Both the position numbers and the translations under genes were made by a program. The notes below the pieces were generated by a model. That model was not told the origin of the DNA. It searched no databases and was given only the letters and a program-made list of their open reading frames with translations. 64,000 bases of DNA from an uncultured Christensenellaceae bacterium (GTDB lineage Bacteria > Bacillota > Clostridia > Christensenellales > Aristaeellaceae): contig CAJOJQ010000020.1 in the NCBI GenBank assembly GCA_905234985.1, forward strand, positions 1-64,000. Reading direction: 5' to 3'. How positions within the stretch are numbered: position 1 is the first letter of the stretch; the number at the start of each line of letters is the position of its first letter. Positions 1 through 9,200 of this stretch are shown piece by piece.

Positions 1-2
1 CC

Positions 3-515
3 GACCCGGCGGGCAATGAAGAAGAGCCTACGCCCACCCCCGAACCCAACCCCACTCCCGAACCCACGCCGGAGCCAGATTCTCCGCCCCCCAGCGGCAA
101 AAACGACCCGCCGCCTTTCCCCTGGTGGCTTTTGCTGGCGCTCCTACTGATCCTGCTGCTGGTGTGGCGCTATCTTGCCACTGAACCGCTGCGGCGGGCC
201 AAACGGCATCCCGATCAGGCGGCGGCGGTGCTGTTCAGCGCCGTATGCGCCCTGCTTTCCCGCCGCAAGCTCACCCGGCGCAAGGAAGAAACCCTGCGGG
301 AATTCGCCGCCCGTGTGGAAAGACCCCTGCGGAATGAGCAGCTGCCCTCCATCACCCCCCTGGCCGAAGCCTACGGCGCGCAGCTCTACGGCGGCCACCC
401 CGCCCCGGCAGAACCCTTCCGGGAAGCCTACCTGCGCATGCGCGCCGCCGCGTCCCCCGGAGCAAGGTTCGTGCTGGCGGTGAAACGGATGCTGCCGGGA
501 CGCAAAGGCGCGTGA
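3..515 (+). CDS. C-terminal part of a transglutaminase-type membrane protein (DUF4129-like tail), 5' end outside window
   Basis: The frame is open from the window edge, so the start is missing. What remains is a Pro/Glu/Thr-rich linker (about 40 residues of PTPEPNPTPEP-type repeats), one membrane segment (WWLLLALLLILLLVWRYL) and a basic cytoplasmic domain of about 110 residues. The string EETLREFAARVE resembles the ETPxEYA signature of DUF4129, the usual C-terminal tail of TgpA-like transglutaminase proteins. Family assignment is an inference from this tail only; the catalytic domain would lie upstream. The stop at 513-515 is followed directly by palindromic element A. Confidence 0.6.
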   Translation, partial: DPAGNEEEPTPTPEPNPTPEPTPEPDSPPPSGKNDPPPFPWWLLLALLLILLLVWRYLATEPLRRAKRHPDQAAAVLFSAVCALLSRRKLTRRKEETLREFAARVERPLRNEQLPSITPLAEAYGAQLYGGHPAPAEPFREAYLRMRAAASPGARFVLAVKRMLPGRKGA

Positions 516-516
516 T

Positions 517-643
517 GGACACTTTACGTTAGGTAGGAGGTAGGAGGTAGGAGGTTTTATCGTGCCGCGCTTTCTGTGCGCATGTCTCTTATCGTTCATT
601 GTTCAGCTATATAACCTCCTACTTCCTACCTCCTACCTCAATG
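517..643. repeat. Palindromic heptamer-arm element, copy A
   Basis: The left arm (531-556) is iterated GGTAGGA and the right arm (611-640) is its reverse complement, separated by about 55 bases. The outer left edge reads GGACACTTTACGTTA, close to the CACTTTAAGTCA edge of copies B and C. The inner edge of the right arm reads TATATAGC on the minus strand, like TATAGTC in the other copies. As RNA it would form a stem of about 28 bp. No coding capacity is credible. Confidence 0.75.
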
Positions 644-681
644 ATTTGGAAAAAGCCAGTAATATACGTGCCGCGCCCCCC

Positions 682-710
682 TTGAAGGATACGGAAATAT
701 CTATTATAAT
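682..710 (+). promoter_or_regulatory. Sigma-A type promoter for gpmI
   Basis: TTGAAG (682-687), a 17-base spacer and a consensus TATAAT (705-710) lie about 55 bases before the gpmI start. Prediction from sequence only. Confidence 0.6.
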
Positions 711-766
711 AGAAACGGCGTTCAAAGAGGGCGCGGACAGGATCAAGCGCAAAGGAGACGAAGAAA

Positions 767-2308
767 ATGAGCAAACAGATGACGGCTTTGATCATCATGG
801 ACGGTTTCGGCATCAATCCCAATCATGAAGGCAACGCGATTTACATGGCGGGCACCCCGCATTTGGACGAGCTGGCGGCGAAATTTCCCCACACGCAGCT
901 GGGGGCCAGCGGCATGGACGTGGGCCTGCCGGACGGCCAGATGGGCAACAGCGAAGTGGGCCATCTGAACATGGGCGCGGGGCGCATCGTGTATCAGGAG
1001 CTGACCCGCATCACCAAGGACATTCAGGACGGCGTATTTTTTGAGAAGGAACCGCTGGTGTGGGCCATGGACAGCGTGAAGGAAAACGGCGGCACCCTGC
1101 ACATGATGGGCCTGCTTTCCGACGGCGGCGTACACAGCCACAATACCCATTTGTACGCCCTGCTGGAAATGGCGAAGAAGCGGGGCCTGAAGAAGGTATT
1201 CGTGCATTGCTATTTGGACGGCCGCGACGTGCCCCCCACCTCCGCCATTGACTATATGCGCCAGCTGGTCGCCAAGATGAAGGAAATCGGCGTGGGCCAG
1301 GTGGCCTCCATCCAGGGCCGCTTCTGGGGCATGGACCGCGACAACATCTGGGAACGGGTGGAAAAGGGCTATGACGCCATCGTGTTAGGCGAGGGCGTCC
1401 GGGAAACCGATCCCGTGGACGCTGTGCAGCACAGCTATGACAACGGCAAGACCGACGAATTCATGATCCCCACCGTGATCGAAAAGGACGGAAAGCCCCT
1501 GACCACCGTGGAACCGGGCGACAGCATGATCTACTTCAACTTCCGCCCCGACCGCGCGCGGCAGATGACCCGCGCCTTCATCATGCCCGACTTCAAGGGC
1601 TTCGAGCGCAAGAAGGGCTTCATCCCCGTGCAGTTCGTGTCCATGACCCAGTACGACGCCACCTTCACCGGCCTCAAGGTGGTCAATCCCCCCGAAAGCC
1701 TGGATAACACCTTGGGCGAATACTTAGCCAAGTTAGGCCTGACCCAGGCCCATATCGCCGAGACCCAGAAGTACGCCCACGTCACCTTCTTCTTCAACGG
1801 CGGCGTGGAAGCCCCCAACAAAGGCGAAGAACGCTTCCTGATCGACTCCCCCAAGGTAGCCACCTTCGATATGAAGCCCGAAATGAGCGCCCCCGAAGTG
1901 ACGCAAAAGGCCCTGGAGCTGATCGACAGCGGCAAGTACGACGTGATGATCCTGAACTACGCCAACTGCGACATGGTGGGCCACACCGGCATCATCCCCG
2001 CCGCCATCGAGGCCGTGAAGGAAGTGGACAAGGACGTGTACGCCCTGGTCAGCGAAATTCTCAAGTTAGGCGGTCGGGCCTTTATCACCGCCGACCACGG
2101 CAACGCCGACCAGATGATCGACCCCATCACCAAAGAACCCTTCACCGCCCACTCCACCAATCCCGTGCCCTTCATCGCCTGCGATGAAAAGCTCATCGGC
2201 AAAAAGCTGCGGGAAGGCGGCCGTCTGGCGGACATCGCCCCCACCATGCTCACCTGCATGGGCGTTGAAGTACCCAAGGAAATGACCGGAAAGAGCCTGA
2301 TTGAATGA
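767..2308 (+). CDS. gpmI: 2,3-bisphosphoglycerate-independent phosphoglycerate mutase
   Basis: Interconverts 3- and 2-phosphoglycerate in glycolysis and gluconeogenesis, in the cytoplasm. The 513-aa length is normal for the cofactor-independent, metal-dependent family. The metal-binding start MDGFG is at residues 11-15, the phosphoserine nucleophile is S62 in MGNSEVGH, and the C-terminal metal site ADHGNAD is near residue 447. The ATG at 767 has a good ribosome binding site (AAAGGAGA). The stop overlaps the start of the next gene (ATGA), so the two are translationally coupled. Confidence 0.97.
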   Translation: MSKQMTALIIMDGFGINPNHEGNAIYMAGTPHLDELAAKFPHTQLGASGMDVGLPDGQMGNSEVGHLNMGAGRIVYQELTRITKDIQDGVFFEKEPLVWAMDSVKENGGTLHMMGLLSDGGVHSHNTHLYALLEMAKKRGLKKVFVHCYLDGRDVPPTSAIDYMRQLVAKMKEIGVGQVASIQGRFWGMDRDNIWERVEKGYDAIVLGEGVRETDPVDAVQHSYDNGKTDEFMIPTVIEKDGKPLTTVEPGDSMIYFNFRPDRARQMTRAFIMPDFKGFERKKGFIPVQFVSMTQYDATFTGLKVVNPPESLDNTLGEYLAKLGLTQAHIAETQKYAHVTFFFNGGVEAPNKGEERFLIDSPKVATFDMKPEMSAPEVTQKALELIDSGKYDVMILNYANCDMVGHTGIIPAAIEAVKEVDKDVYALVSEILKLGGRAFITADHGNADQMIDPITKEPFTAHSTNPVPFIACDEKLIGKKLREGGRLADIAPTMLTCMGVEVPKEMTGKSLIE

Positions 2309-2961
2309 TCTATTCCTACTGTAAGCGCTGCCGCATGGAAAGCCCGGGCGACGTATGCGCCGGATGCGGCAAGCGCGCCACGGCGGCCCTCCAGCGGGAC
2401 AAGTGGAGCATTATGACCCTCCCGCTGGCGGACAGCCGCGCCTGGCGCACCTCCGCCCTGGCGCTTTTCGGGGCGGCGGCCCTGGTGCTTGGGGCGGTGT
2501 TTGGGCTGGAAGCCGCGTTCGCAGGCCCGGCCAGGGTGGCGCTTCTGTGGCAAAGCGCCGTGATTCGGGTCACGCTGGCTGTGGCGGCGCTGGGGTTGGT
2601 GATCGTGTTCCTGTTCCTGATGCTGCAGGGCAGGGAAACCAACGTGTTCACCCTGGATTCCCAGGGCGCGCACCAGCACACCTGGCACGGCCCCGAAAAG
2701 TGGAAAAGCTGGGCGAGGCTTCAAAGCGCCGATCCCGCCAAGGATATCCCCCAGCAGGACGGCTCCGTGATGCACCTGAGCCAGGAGCGCCATATGCTGT
2801 GGCAGGACGTGATTTCCGTGCAGCTCCGTCCCAGCACCTCCGCCATTCTGCTGTATCATACGCCCCACTGCGCCCCCATGGCGCTGCGTCTCCCCGCCGG
2901 AGAATTCGAGCTGGCGGCGGATTACGTGAACAAGTACTGCAAAGGAAAAGTGCAAAAGTAA
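2305..2961 (+). CDS. Zinc-ribbon membrane protein of unknown function
   Basis: 218 aa. The N-terminus carries a CxxC...CxxC zinc ribbon (CKRC and CAGC within the first 25 residues), followed by two membrane segments (around residues 48-70 and 85-110) and a cytoplasmic-type domain of about 100 residues. It is probably a small inner-membrane protein with a metal-binding head. I recognise no enzyme family. It is coupled to gpmI by an ATGA overlap and is followed 8 bases later by deoC, so the three are probably cotranscribed. Confidence 0.7.
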   Translation: MIYSYCKRCRMESPGDVCAGCGKRATAALQRDKWSIMTLPLADSRAWRTSALALFGAAALVLGAVFGLEAAFAGPARVALLWQSAVIRVTLAVAALGLVIVFLFLMLQGRETNVFTLDSQGAHQHTWHGPEKWKSWARLQSADPAKDIPQQDGSVMHLSQERHMLWQDVISVQLRPSTSAILLYHTPHCAPMALRLPAGEFELAADYVNKYCKGKVQK

Positions 2962-2969
2962 GGAGAGGA

Positions 2970-3713
2970 ATGAAAATGGCAATTACCCTGCGCGACATCG
3001 CAAAAACCCTGGATCATTCCACCCTGCAGCCCTTCCTGACGGAAGAGGATATCCGCAAGGGCTGCGATATCGCCCTGCAATACGATACCGCCACCGTGTG
3101 CGCCCGGCCCGGGGATATGCCCATGGTTGTGAAGCTGCTGGCGGGCAGCGACGTGAAGCCCTGCACCGTGATCGGCTTCCCCCACGGCGCGCATCATACC
3201 GCCGTCAAGGTGTTCGAGGCGGAACGCGCCCTGGACGACGGCTGCCAGGAATTGGATATGGTGCTGAACATCGGCCGGATGCTCCACGGCGAGGAAGCCT
3301 ACGTGCAGGATGAAATCGCCGCTTTGGCCCAGGCCGCCCACGCCCGGAACGCCTTGCTCAAAGTCATTTTGGAAACCTGCTATCTGAACGACGAACAAAA
3401 GAAGATCGCCTGCCGCCTGTCCGAAGCGGCGGGGGCCGATTTCGTGAAAACCTCCACCGGCTACGGTTCTTCCGGGGCCACGGTGGCGGACGTAAAGCTC
3501 ATGCGGGCCGCCGTGTCGGAAAAGGTCAGCGTGAAAGCCTCCGGCGGCATCCGCACTCTGGATATGGTGCTGGCCTGCCGCCTCGCCGGGGCCTCCCGCT
3601 GCGGCGTGAGCGCTACGGTGAAGATCATGGAGGAAGCCAAGGCGCGCCTGACAAACGGCACGCTTTCCGATCAGCCCCTGAATCCCGTGGAAAAGGCTGA
3701 CGGCGCTTACTGA
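2970..3713 (+). CDS. deoC: Deoxyribose-phosphate aldolase
   Basis: Cleaves 2-deoxyribose-5-phosphate to glyceraldehyde-3-phosphate and acetaldehyde in deoxynucleoside catabolism. The class I aldolase signature is complete: the Schiff-base lysine K160 in ADFVKTSTGY, the proton-relay lysine K189 in SVKASGGIRT, and the acidic residue D96 in ELDMVLNIG. Length is 247 aa from the ATG at 2970, or 245 aa from the ATG at 2976; the AGGAGAGG upstream (2961-2968) could serve either. The frame is open upstream to 2355, but that part is a shadow of the preceding gene. Confidence 0.95.
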   Translation: MKMAITLRDIAKTLDHSTLQPFLTEEDIRKGCDIALQYDTATVCARPGDMPMVVKLLAGSDVKPCTVIGFPHGAHHTAVKVFEAERALDDGCQELDMVLNIGRMLHGEEAYVQDEIAALAQAAHARNALLKVILETCYLNDEQKKIACRLSEAAGADFVKTSTGYGSSGATVADVKLMRAAVSEKVSVKASGGIRTLDMVLACRLAGASRCGVSATVKIMEEAKARLTNGTLSDQPLNPVEKADGAY

Positions 3714-3723
3714 GGAGACGCGA

Positions 3724-4626
3724 ATGAAAAAACTGCTGCTGTTGCTGCTCTGCCTGTGCCTGACCGCCCCCGCCCTGGCCGAGGAAAAAAAGTACGAACT
3801 GCCCATTGATTTTTCCGGCGGCTACAAGCCCCTGGAAAGCAATTTTACCGATACCGCCTATGAGGACGAAAGCCTTTCCGTCCGCATGGAAAAGCGTGAT
3901 ATCGACGGCGTTCGCTACGACATCGCCTGGATCAAGGTCGCCAGCCCCACGCAGCTTCGCACCGCCGTGGCCGGGGAACCCAACGAAACGAAAACCGATC
4001 TGGCCAGCAGGATGAGCCGCGCCAAGAACGCGGTGGTAGCCATCAACGGCGAGTTTTATACCCAGCGCACGAACGGGGGATTGGTCATCCGCCAGACCAT
4101 CCCCTTCCGCTATGCGCTCGACCCCAGGAAGGACGTGCTGGTGATTGACGAGGCGGGCGACCTGCATGTGTTTCTGGGCGGCGACAACCAGGCCCAGGAG
4201 ATTTTGGCGTTCACCAATTCAGGGCATAAAATCATCAACGCCTTTACCTTCGGCCCGGCCATCGTGCTGGACGGGCAGGCCGTGCCCCTGTCCGAACGCT
4301 ACAGAGTGCGGGATGACGGGCGCGTCAACGGGCTGTTCGACAGCGCCATCCGCGCCCCCCGCATGGCCATCGCCCAGGCAGGACCGCTGGAATATGTGTT
4401 CGTGGAGGCGGAGGGACGAAACGCCGTTTCCAAGGGCGTGACCACGGACCAGCTGGGAGAATTCGTGGCGAGCTTAGGGGTTCAGACCGCCTACTGCTTA
4501 GACGGCGGGAATACCTGCGTGATGATGTTCCACAGGAAATACTATGATTCCAACCTCCGGGATTCGGAACGGGAATTGAGCGACATCGTTTACGTCTGCA
4601 CCGCCGTACCCGACGGCGAAACGTGA
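3724..4626 (+). CDS. Exported phosphodiester glycosidase family protein (NAGPA-like)
   Basis: 300 aa with a clear signal peptide (MKKLLLLLLCLCLTAPALA, cleavage near residue 19). The mature part fits the phosphodiester glycosidase / NAGPA-type fold: AVVAINGEFY near residue 105 and CLDGGNTCVMM near residue 260 match the conserved INGxFf and LDGGGSs blocks. Members are exported and act on cell-surface or exopolysaccharide phosphodiesters, but the substrate here is unknown. It starts 10 bases after deoC with GAGGAGA as ribosome binding site. Palindromic element B follows its stop. Confidence 0.85.
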   Translation: MKKLLLLLLCLCLTAPALAEEKKYELPIDFSGGYKPLESNFTDTAYEDESLSVRMEKRDIDGVRYDIAWIKVASPTQLRTAVAGEPNETKTDLASRMSRAKNAVVAINGEFYTQRTNGGLVIRQTIPFRYALDPRKDVLVIDEAGDLHVFLGGDNQAQEILAFTNSGHKIINAFTFGPAIVLDGQAVPLSERYRVRDDGRVNGLFDSAIRAPRMAIAQAGPLEYVFVEAEGRNAVSKGVTTDQLGEFVASLGVQTAYCLDGGNTCVMMFHRKYYDSNLRDSERELSDIVYVCTAVPDGET

Positions 4627-4650
4627 CGGGATGTCCAGGCGTCCGCAGAA

Positions 4651-4807
4651 AGAACACTTTCAGTCAGGTAGGAGGTAGGAAGTAGGAGGTAGGAGGTTTA
4701 TTTTGCGTATACTCAAAAGGCCAAGCATGGCGCCGGGTTCCTTTGGTAGACTATACAAAACTTCCTACCTCCCACCTCCTACTTCCCACCTCCACTTAAA
4801 GTGTTCT
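4651..4807. repeat. Palindromic heptamer-arm element, copy B
   Basis: A perfect 10-bp terminal inverted repeat (AGAACACTTT at 4651-4660, AAAGTGTTCT at 4798-4807) bounds two arms of purine-rich heptamers (GGTAGGA with GGTAGGA, GGTGGGA and AGTAGGA variants). The arms are about 38 bases each around a loop of about 65 bases. The inner edge of the right arm reads TATAGTC on the minus strand. It lies wholly between genes. Confidence 0.8.
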
Positions 4808-4840
4808 TTGCATGTGAGCGTATTCAAAGGAGGTTTTTTC

Positions 4841-5944
4841 TTGCGCAAATTCGCGGCGGCTTTCCTGGCCGTGCTTTTGCTGGCGGCGCTCGCGGCCATG
4901 CCTTTTTTGTGCGCCCACTGCTCCCTTACGCCGGAGCGGACGACCTATTATTATATGCAAAAGGCCCGGAAAGACGCTCAGGCCGACGACAGCCCGGAAG
5001 CCCAATTGATGCGCATGCTGCTGGGCGGCGCGGCGGAAGAAACAAGCGAGTCAGAACCCTCCGTCCCCGCTTTTTCAAAATACGGGCTGTACATCGCCAT
5101 CGCCGCCGCCGTGGCCGTTGGCGGCGTGTTCCTGGTCAAACTGCAAAAAAAAGAAGAAAAGAAAGATTGGTTTACCCTGTTTGCGGCGGCGGCGCTGGCC
5201 GTGCCCCTGGGTCTTTTTGGGGCGCGGTTCGTTTACTGCGCCGCCAACTTCAAGTTTTATCTGCTGGATGTGCAGGCCCCCGAAGCCCTGCCGCGGGTAT
5301 GGGAAGGGGGGCTGTCCCTGTCCGGGGCGCTGGCCTTTGCCGCCTTAGGCGGCGTGATCGCCGCGAAATGCCGCAAAGTCAGCGTCAGGCAGACCCTGAA
5401 CGGCCTGACCCCCGGCCTGCTGGTCTTTGCCGGGCTGGCCCGAAGCTGCGAAAGAGTCATCGGGGCCGGATATGGGCCGGAGGCGGACGCACTGACGGTG
5501 GTGATCGGCGATTCCTGGCGGCTGGATACCGCCTTGCTCATGGTCTTCGCCCTATTCATCCTGCTGATCCTGCGGAAGGATTTCGTACGCTCCGCTTTCC
5601 TGTACGGCAGCGTGATGATCCTGCTGGAAAGCCTGCGGCGGGACGGCCATATGATGTGGGGCTTCGTTCACGCCGAGCAGGTGTTCGCCCTGTGCATCGC
5701 CCTGCCTGCCCTGCTGTATTGCGCGGTGAAAGTCCGGCGGTTCTGGCTGGCCCTGGGCGCGACGGCGCTCATGACCGGAGCGGTGATCGGCCTGGAATTT
5801 GCCCTGGACCGTTCCCCCCTTTCGGACGCCCTGCTGTATGGCGCGTTCGCCCTGGTCATGGCGGCCTATATCGCCCTGGGGATGGTTTGGGCAAAAAAAG
5901 GCGGAAAAATCGGGGCTTTACAAAACCGCTTGATTCCGTTATAA
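4841..5944 (+). CDS. Lgt-like polytopic membrane protein with a degenerate signature
   Basis: 367 aa from the TTG at 4841, chosen because AAAGGAGG (4827-4834) sits 6 bases before it; a longer open frame from 4703 runs through element B and is not credible. It has an N-terminal membrane anchor, a polar loop, then about seven membrane segments. The stretch from GARFVYC through VWEGGLSLSGALAF to LARSCERVIGAGYG follows the order of blocks in prolipoprotein diacylglyceryl transferase (GxRxxY, WxGGxSxxG, GRxxNFxxxExxG), but the last block has lost the Asn and Glu. It is probably a divergent, perhaps inactive, Lgt relative; the true lgt may be elsewhere. Confidence 0.55.
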   Translation: MRKFAAAFLAVLLLAALAAMPFLCAHCSLTPERTTYYYMQKARKDAQADDSPEAQLMRMLLGGAAEETSESEPSVPAFSKYGLYIAIAAAVAVGGVFLVKLQKKEEKKDWFTLFAAAALAVPLGLFGARFVYCAANFKFYLLDVQAPEALPRVWEGGLSLSGALAFAALGGVIAAKCRKVSVRQTLNGLTPGLLVFAGLARSCERVIGAGYGPEADALTVVIGDSWRLDTALLMVFALFILLILRKDFVRSAFLYGSVMILLESLRRDGHMMWGFVHAEQVFALCIALPALLYCAVKVRRFWLALGATALMTGAVIGLEFALDRSPLSDALLYGAFALVMAAYIALGMVWAKKGGKIGALQNRLIPL

Positions 5945-5945
5945 T
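5917..5945 (+). promoter_or_regulatory. Sigma-A type promoter of the ileS leader
   Basis: TTTACA (5917-5922), a 17-base spacer and TATAAT (5940-5945) overlap the end of the Lgt-like gene and would start the T-box leader near 5952. Confidence 0.65.
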
Positions 5946-5951
5946 ACATCC

Positions 5952-6182
5952 ATTCGGGCAATGAACAGGACGGGCCGCGAATTCCTCTTGCAGAGAGCCG
6001 ACGTTTGGTGCAAGTCGGTAAGGGGGGCCGCACGCCGGATCACCTGGGAGCCTCCGGTCGAAGGGCCGGCGTTTCGTCCCCGATACAGGACGCGAAAGCT
6101 GGACGGGTAACCGTCAACTTGGGTGGTACCGCGGATATGATGAAATCAGTCCGTCCCAATGGAAACGTTGGGACGGATTTTT
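5952..6182 (+). promoter_or_regulatory. T-box riboswitch (tRNA-Ile sensing) upstream of ileS
   Basis: The canonical T-box GGGTGGTACCGCGG is at 6121-6134, followed by an intrinsic terminator (CCGTCCCAA 6151-6159 pairing with TTGGGACGG 6168-6176, then a T-run). Uncharged tRNA would pair with the T-box and stabilise the antiterminator, giving read-through into ileS. Stem I lies around 5985-6110. An ATC at 6039-6041 (GGATCACC) is a candidate isoleucine specifier, but I have not folded the leader and the exact specifier is uncertain. Confidence 0.93.
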
Positions 6183-6203
6183 CTATGATTGGAGGGAAAG
6201 AAA

Positions 6204-9200
6204 TTGTACAAAAAAGTAACCGCCGACATGAATTTCGCCGCACGGGAACTGGAAACCATCCGTTTCTGGAAGGAAAACGAGATCGTGAAAAAGTCCTTCC
6301 ACGCCCGGGATAACGCGAAGGATACCTTCACCTTCTTCGACGGCCCGCCCACGGCCAACGGTAAGCCCCACATCGGTCACGTGGAGACCCGCGCCATCAA
6401 GGACCTGATCCCCCGGTATTACACCATGAAGGGGAAGAACGTGCTGCGCAAAGCGGGCTGGGACACTCACGGCCTGCCGGTGGAGCTGGAAGTGGAAAAA
6501 AAATTGGGCTTGGACGGCAAGCCCCAGATCGAGCAGTACGGCATCGAACCCTTCATCCAGCAGTGCAAGGAAAGCGTGTGGAAGTACCTGCACGAATGGG
6601 AAGAAATGAGCGACCGGGTGGGTTACTGGGTGGATATGGAACACCCCTATGTGACCTACCACGACGATTATATCGAATCCGAATGGTGGAGCCTCAAAAC
6701 CATCGCGGAAAAGGGCCTGATCTACAAGGGCCATAAGATCGTGCCCTACTGCCCCCGCTGCGGCACCGCCCTGTCCAGCCACGAGGTGGCCCAGGGCTAC
6801 AAGAACGTAAAGGAAAAGTCCGCGTTCGTGCGCTTCCAGGTGGTGGGCGAGGAAAATGTGTACCTTCTGGCCTGGACCACAACGCCCTGGACATTACCCA
6901 GCAACCTGGCCCTGTGCGTCAACGCCCATGAAACCTACTGCCGGGTGAAGTCCAACGAAGGCGTCACCTACATCATGGCCAAGGCCCTGGTAGAAAAGGT
7001 GCTGGAAGGTAAAGAACCCGAGATCGTGGCCGAAATGCCCGGCGCCGATCTGGTAGGCACCGAATACGTACCGCTCTACCGCTTTGTGGAGCCGGATAAG
7101 AAAGCCTGGTTCGTGGTCAGCGACGACTATGTGACCATGGAGGACGGCACCGGCATCGTACACATCGCCCCCGCTTACGGCGAAGACGACAACCGGGTGT
7201 GCCGGGAAAAGGGCCTGCCCTTCGTGAATCTGGTGGACACCCAGGGCAAGTTCATCGCCGAAACCGCCTGGGCGGGCACCTTCATCAAGGACGCCGACCC
7301 CATGATCCTGAAAGATTTGAAGGAACGGGGCCTGCTGTTCGCCGCCGTGCCCTTCGCCCATGACTATCCCTTCTGCTGGCGCTGCGACACCCCGCTGATG
7401 TACTACGCCCGCCCCACCTGGTTCATCAAAATGACCGCCGTCCGGGACGAGCTGGTTGCCAACAACCGCAGCGTGAACTGGTACCCGGACAACATCAAGG
7501 AAGGCCGCATGGGCAACTTCCTGGAGAACGTGGTGGACTGGGGCCTTTCCCGCGAGCGCTACTGGGGCACGCCGCTTCCCATCTGGCTGTGCGAAGAGGG
7601 CCATATGCACGTCATCGGCAGCAAGCAGGAATTGCTGGATATGGCGATCGGCGAAGTGAACCTGCCCGAGCTGCACCGGCCCTACATCGACGAAGTCAAA
7701 ATCAAGTGCCCCTGCTGCGGCAAGCCCATGACCCGCACCAAGGAAGTCATCGACTGCTGGTACGATTCCGGCTCCATGCCCTTCGCCCAGTGGCACTATC
7801 CCTTCGAGAACAAGGATATCTTTGAAAAGCGCTTCCCGGCCAACTTCATTTCCGAGGCCATCGACCAGACCCGCGGCTGGTTCTATACCCTGATCGCCAT
7901 CTCCACCCTGATCTTTGGCCGCGCGCCCTTTGAAAACTGCGTGGTGCTGGGCCACGTGCAGGACAAGGACGGCCGCAAGATGAGCAAGCACCTGGGCAAC
8001 GTGGTGGACCCCAAGGTAGTTCTGGCAAAACAGGGCGCCGACGCCATCCGCTGGTTCTTCTACTCCGCCTCCGCCCCCTGGCTGCCCTGCCGCTTCCATG
8101 AGGACGCGCTGAACGAAGGCCCCCGCCGGTTCATGAGTACCCTGTGGAACACCTATTCCTTCTACATCCTGTACGCCGATATCGACCGGTTTGACCCCAC
8201 CAAGCACGATTTGGAAAAATGCGCCCTGACCCTCATGGACAAGTGGGTGCTGAGCCGCCTGAACACGGTGATCAAGGGCGTGGACGAGGATCTTTCCGCC
8301 TACCGCATCACCGAATCCACCCGCAAGATCAGCGATTTCGTGGACGAGCTGTCCAACTGGTACGTGCGCTTAGGCCGCGAACGGTTCTGGGGCAAGGGCA
8401 TGGCGGGCGACAAGGAAGCCGCGTTCATGACCCTGTACACCGTGCTGGAGAAGCTCACCCGCCTGATCGCGCCCTACATGCCCTTCATGGCGGAGGAAAT
8501 CTACCAGAACATGGTGCGCACCGTGAACCCCGACGCCCCCGAATCCGTGCATCTGTGCGATTTCCCGGTGTGCGAGGAAAAGTGGATCGACGCGGAAGCG
8601 GAGCGCCAGATGGCCGCCGTAGAAACGGTGGTGCAGCTGGGCCGTTCCTGCCGCCAGCTTTCCAACATGAAGGTGCGCCAGCCCCTGAATATGCTCTACG
8701 TGTCCGGCGCGGACTTCGGGGCCGCCTATCAGGGCCTGGTGGAGAATGAATTGAACGTAAAGAACGTGAAGTTCATCGACGACGCGGGCGAATTTGTCAA
8801 TTACGATTTGAAACCCAATTTCATGACCCTGAAAAAGAACTACGGCAGGTTCCTGGGCCGTATGCGCGGCGAGCTGCAAAAGCTGGGCGGCAGCGAAGTG
8901 GTGGCCGCCTTTGACCGGGGCGAAACCGTGACTCTGCGCATGGACGACACCGACATCATCCTGACCAAGGAAGATATCTTGGTGGAAGCCATCAAGAAGG
9001 AGGGCTTCACCTCTCAGGTGGACGGCAAGCTGACCGTGGTGCTGGATACCACTCTCACCCCCGCCCTCATTCAGGAGGGCTACGCCCGCGAAGTGGTAAG
9101 CAAGCTGCAGAACATGCGCAAGGACGCGGGCTTCGACGTGACCGACCGCATCGCCGTCACCGCCCAGGGCGACGAGGAAGTGCTTTCCGCCATGCGCGCC

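Noticed and set aside
562-828. Small plus-strand frame between element A and gpmI
   Set aside because: It crosses the gpmI promoter, has no ribosome binding site and runs into gpmI in another frame.
4703-4840. N-terminal extension of the Lgt-like protein
   Set aside because: It is translated from element B; the TTG at 4841 has a proper AAAGGAGG.
5952-6182. tRNA gene in the GC-rich leader before ileS
   Set aside because: The GGGTGGTACCGCGG box and terminator identify a T-box leader; no cloverleaf or CCA-type acceptor was seen.
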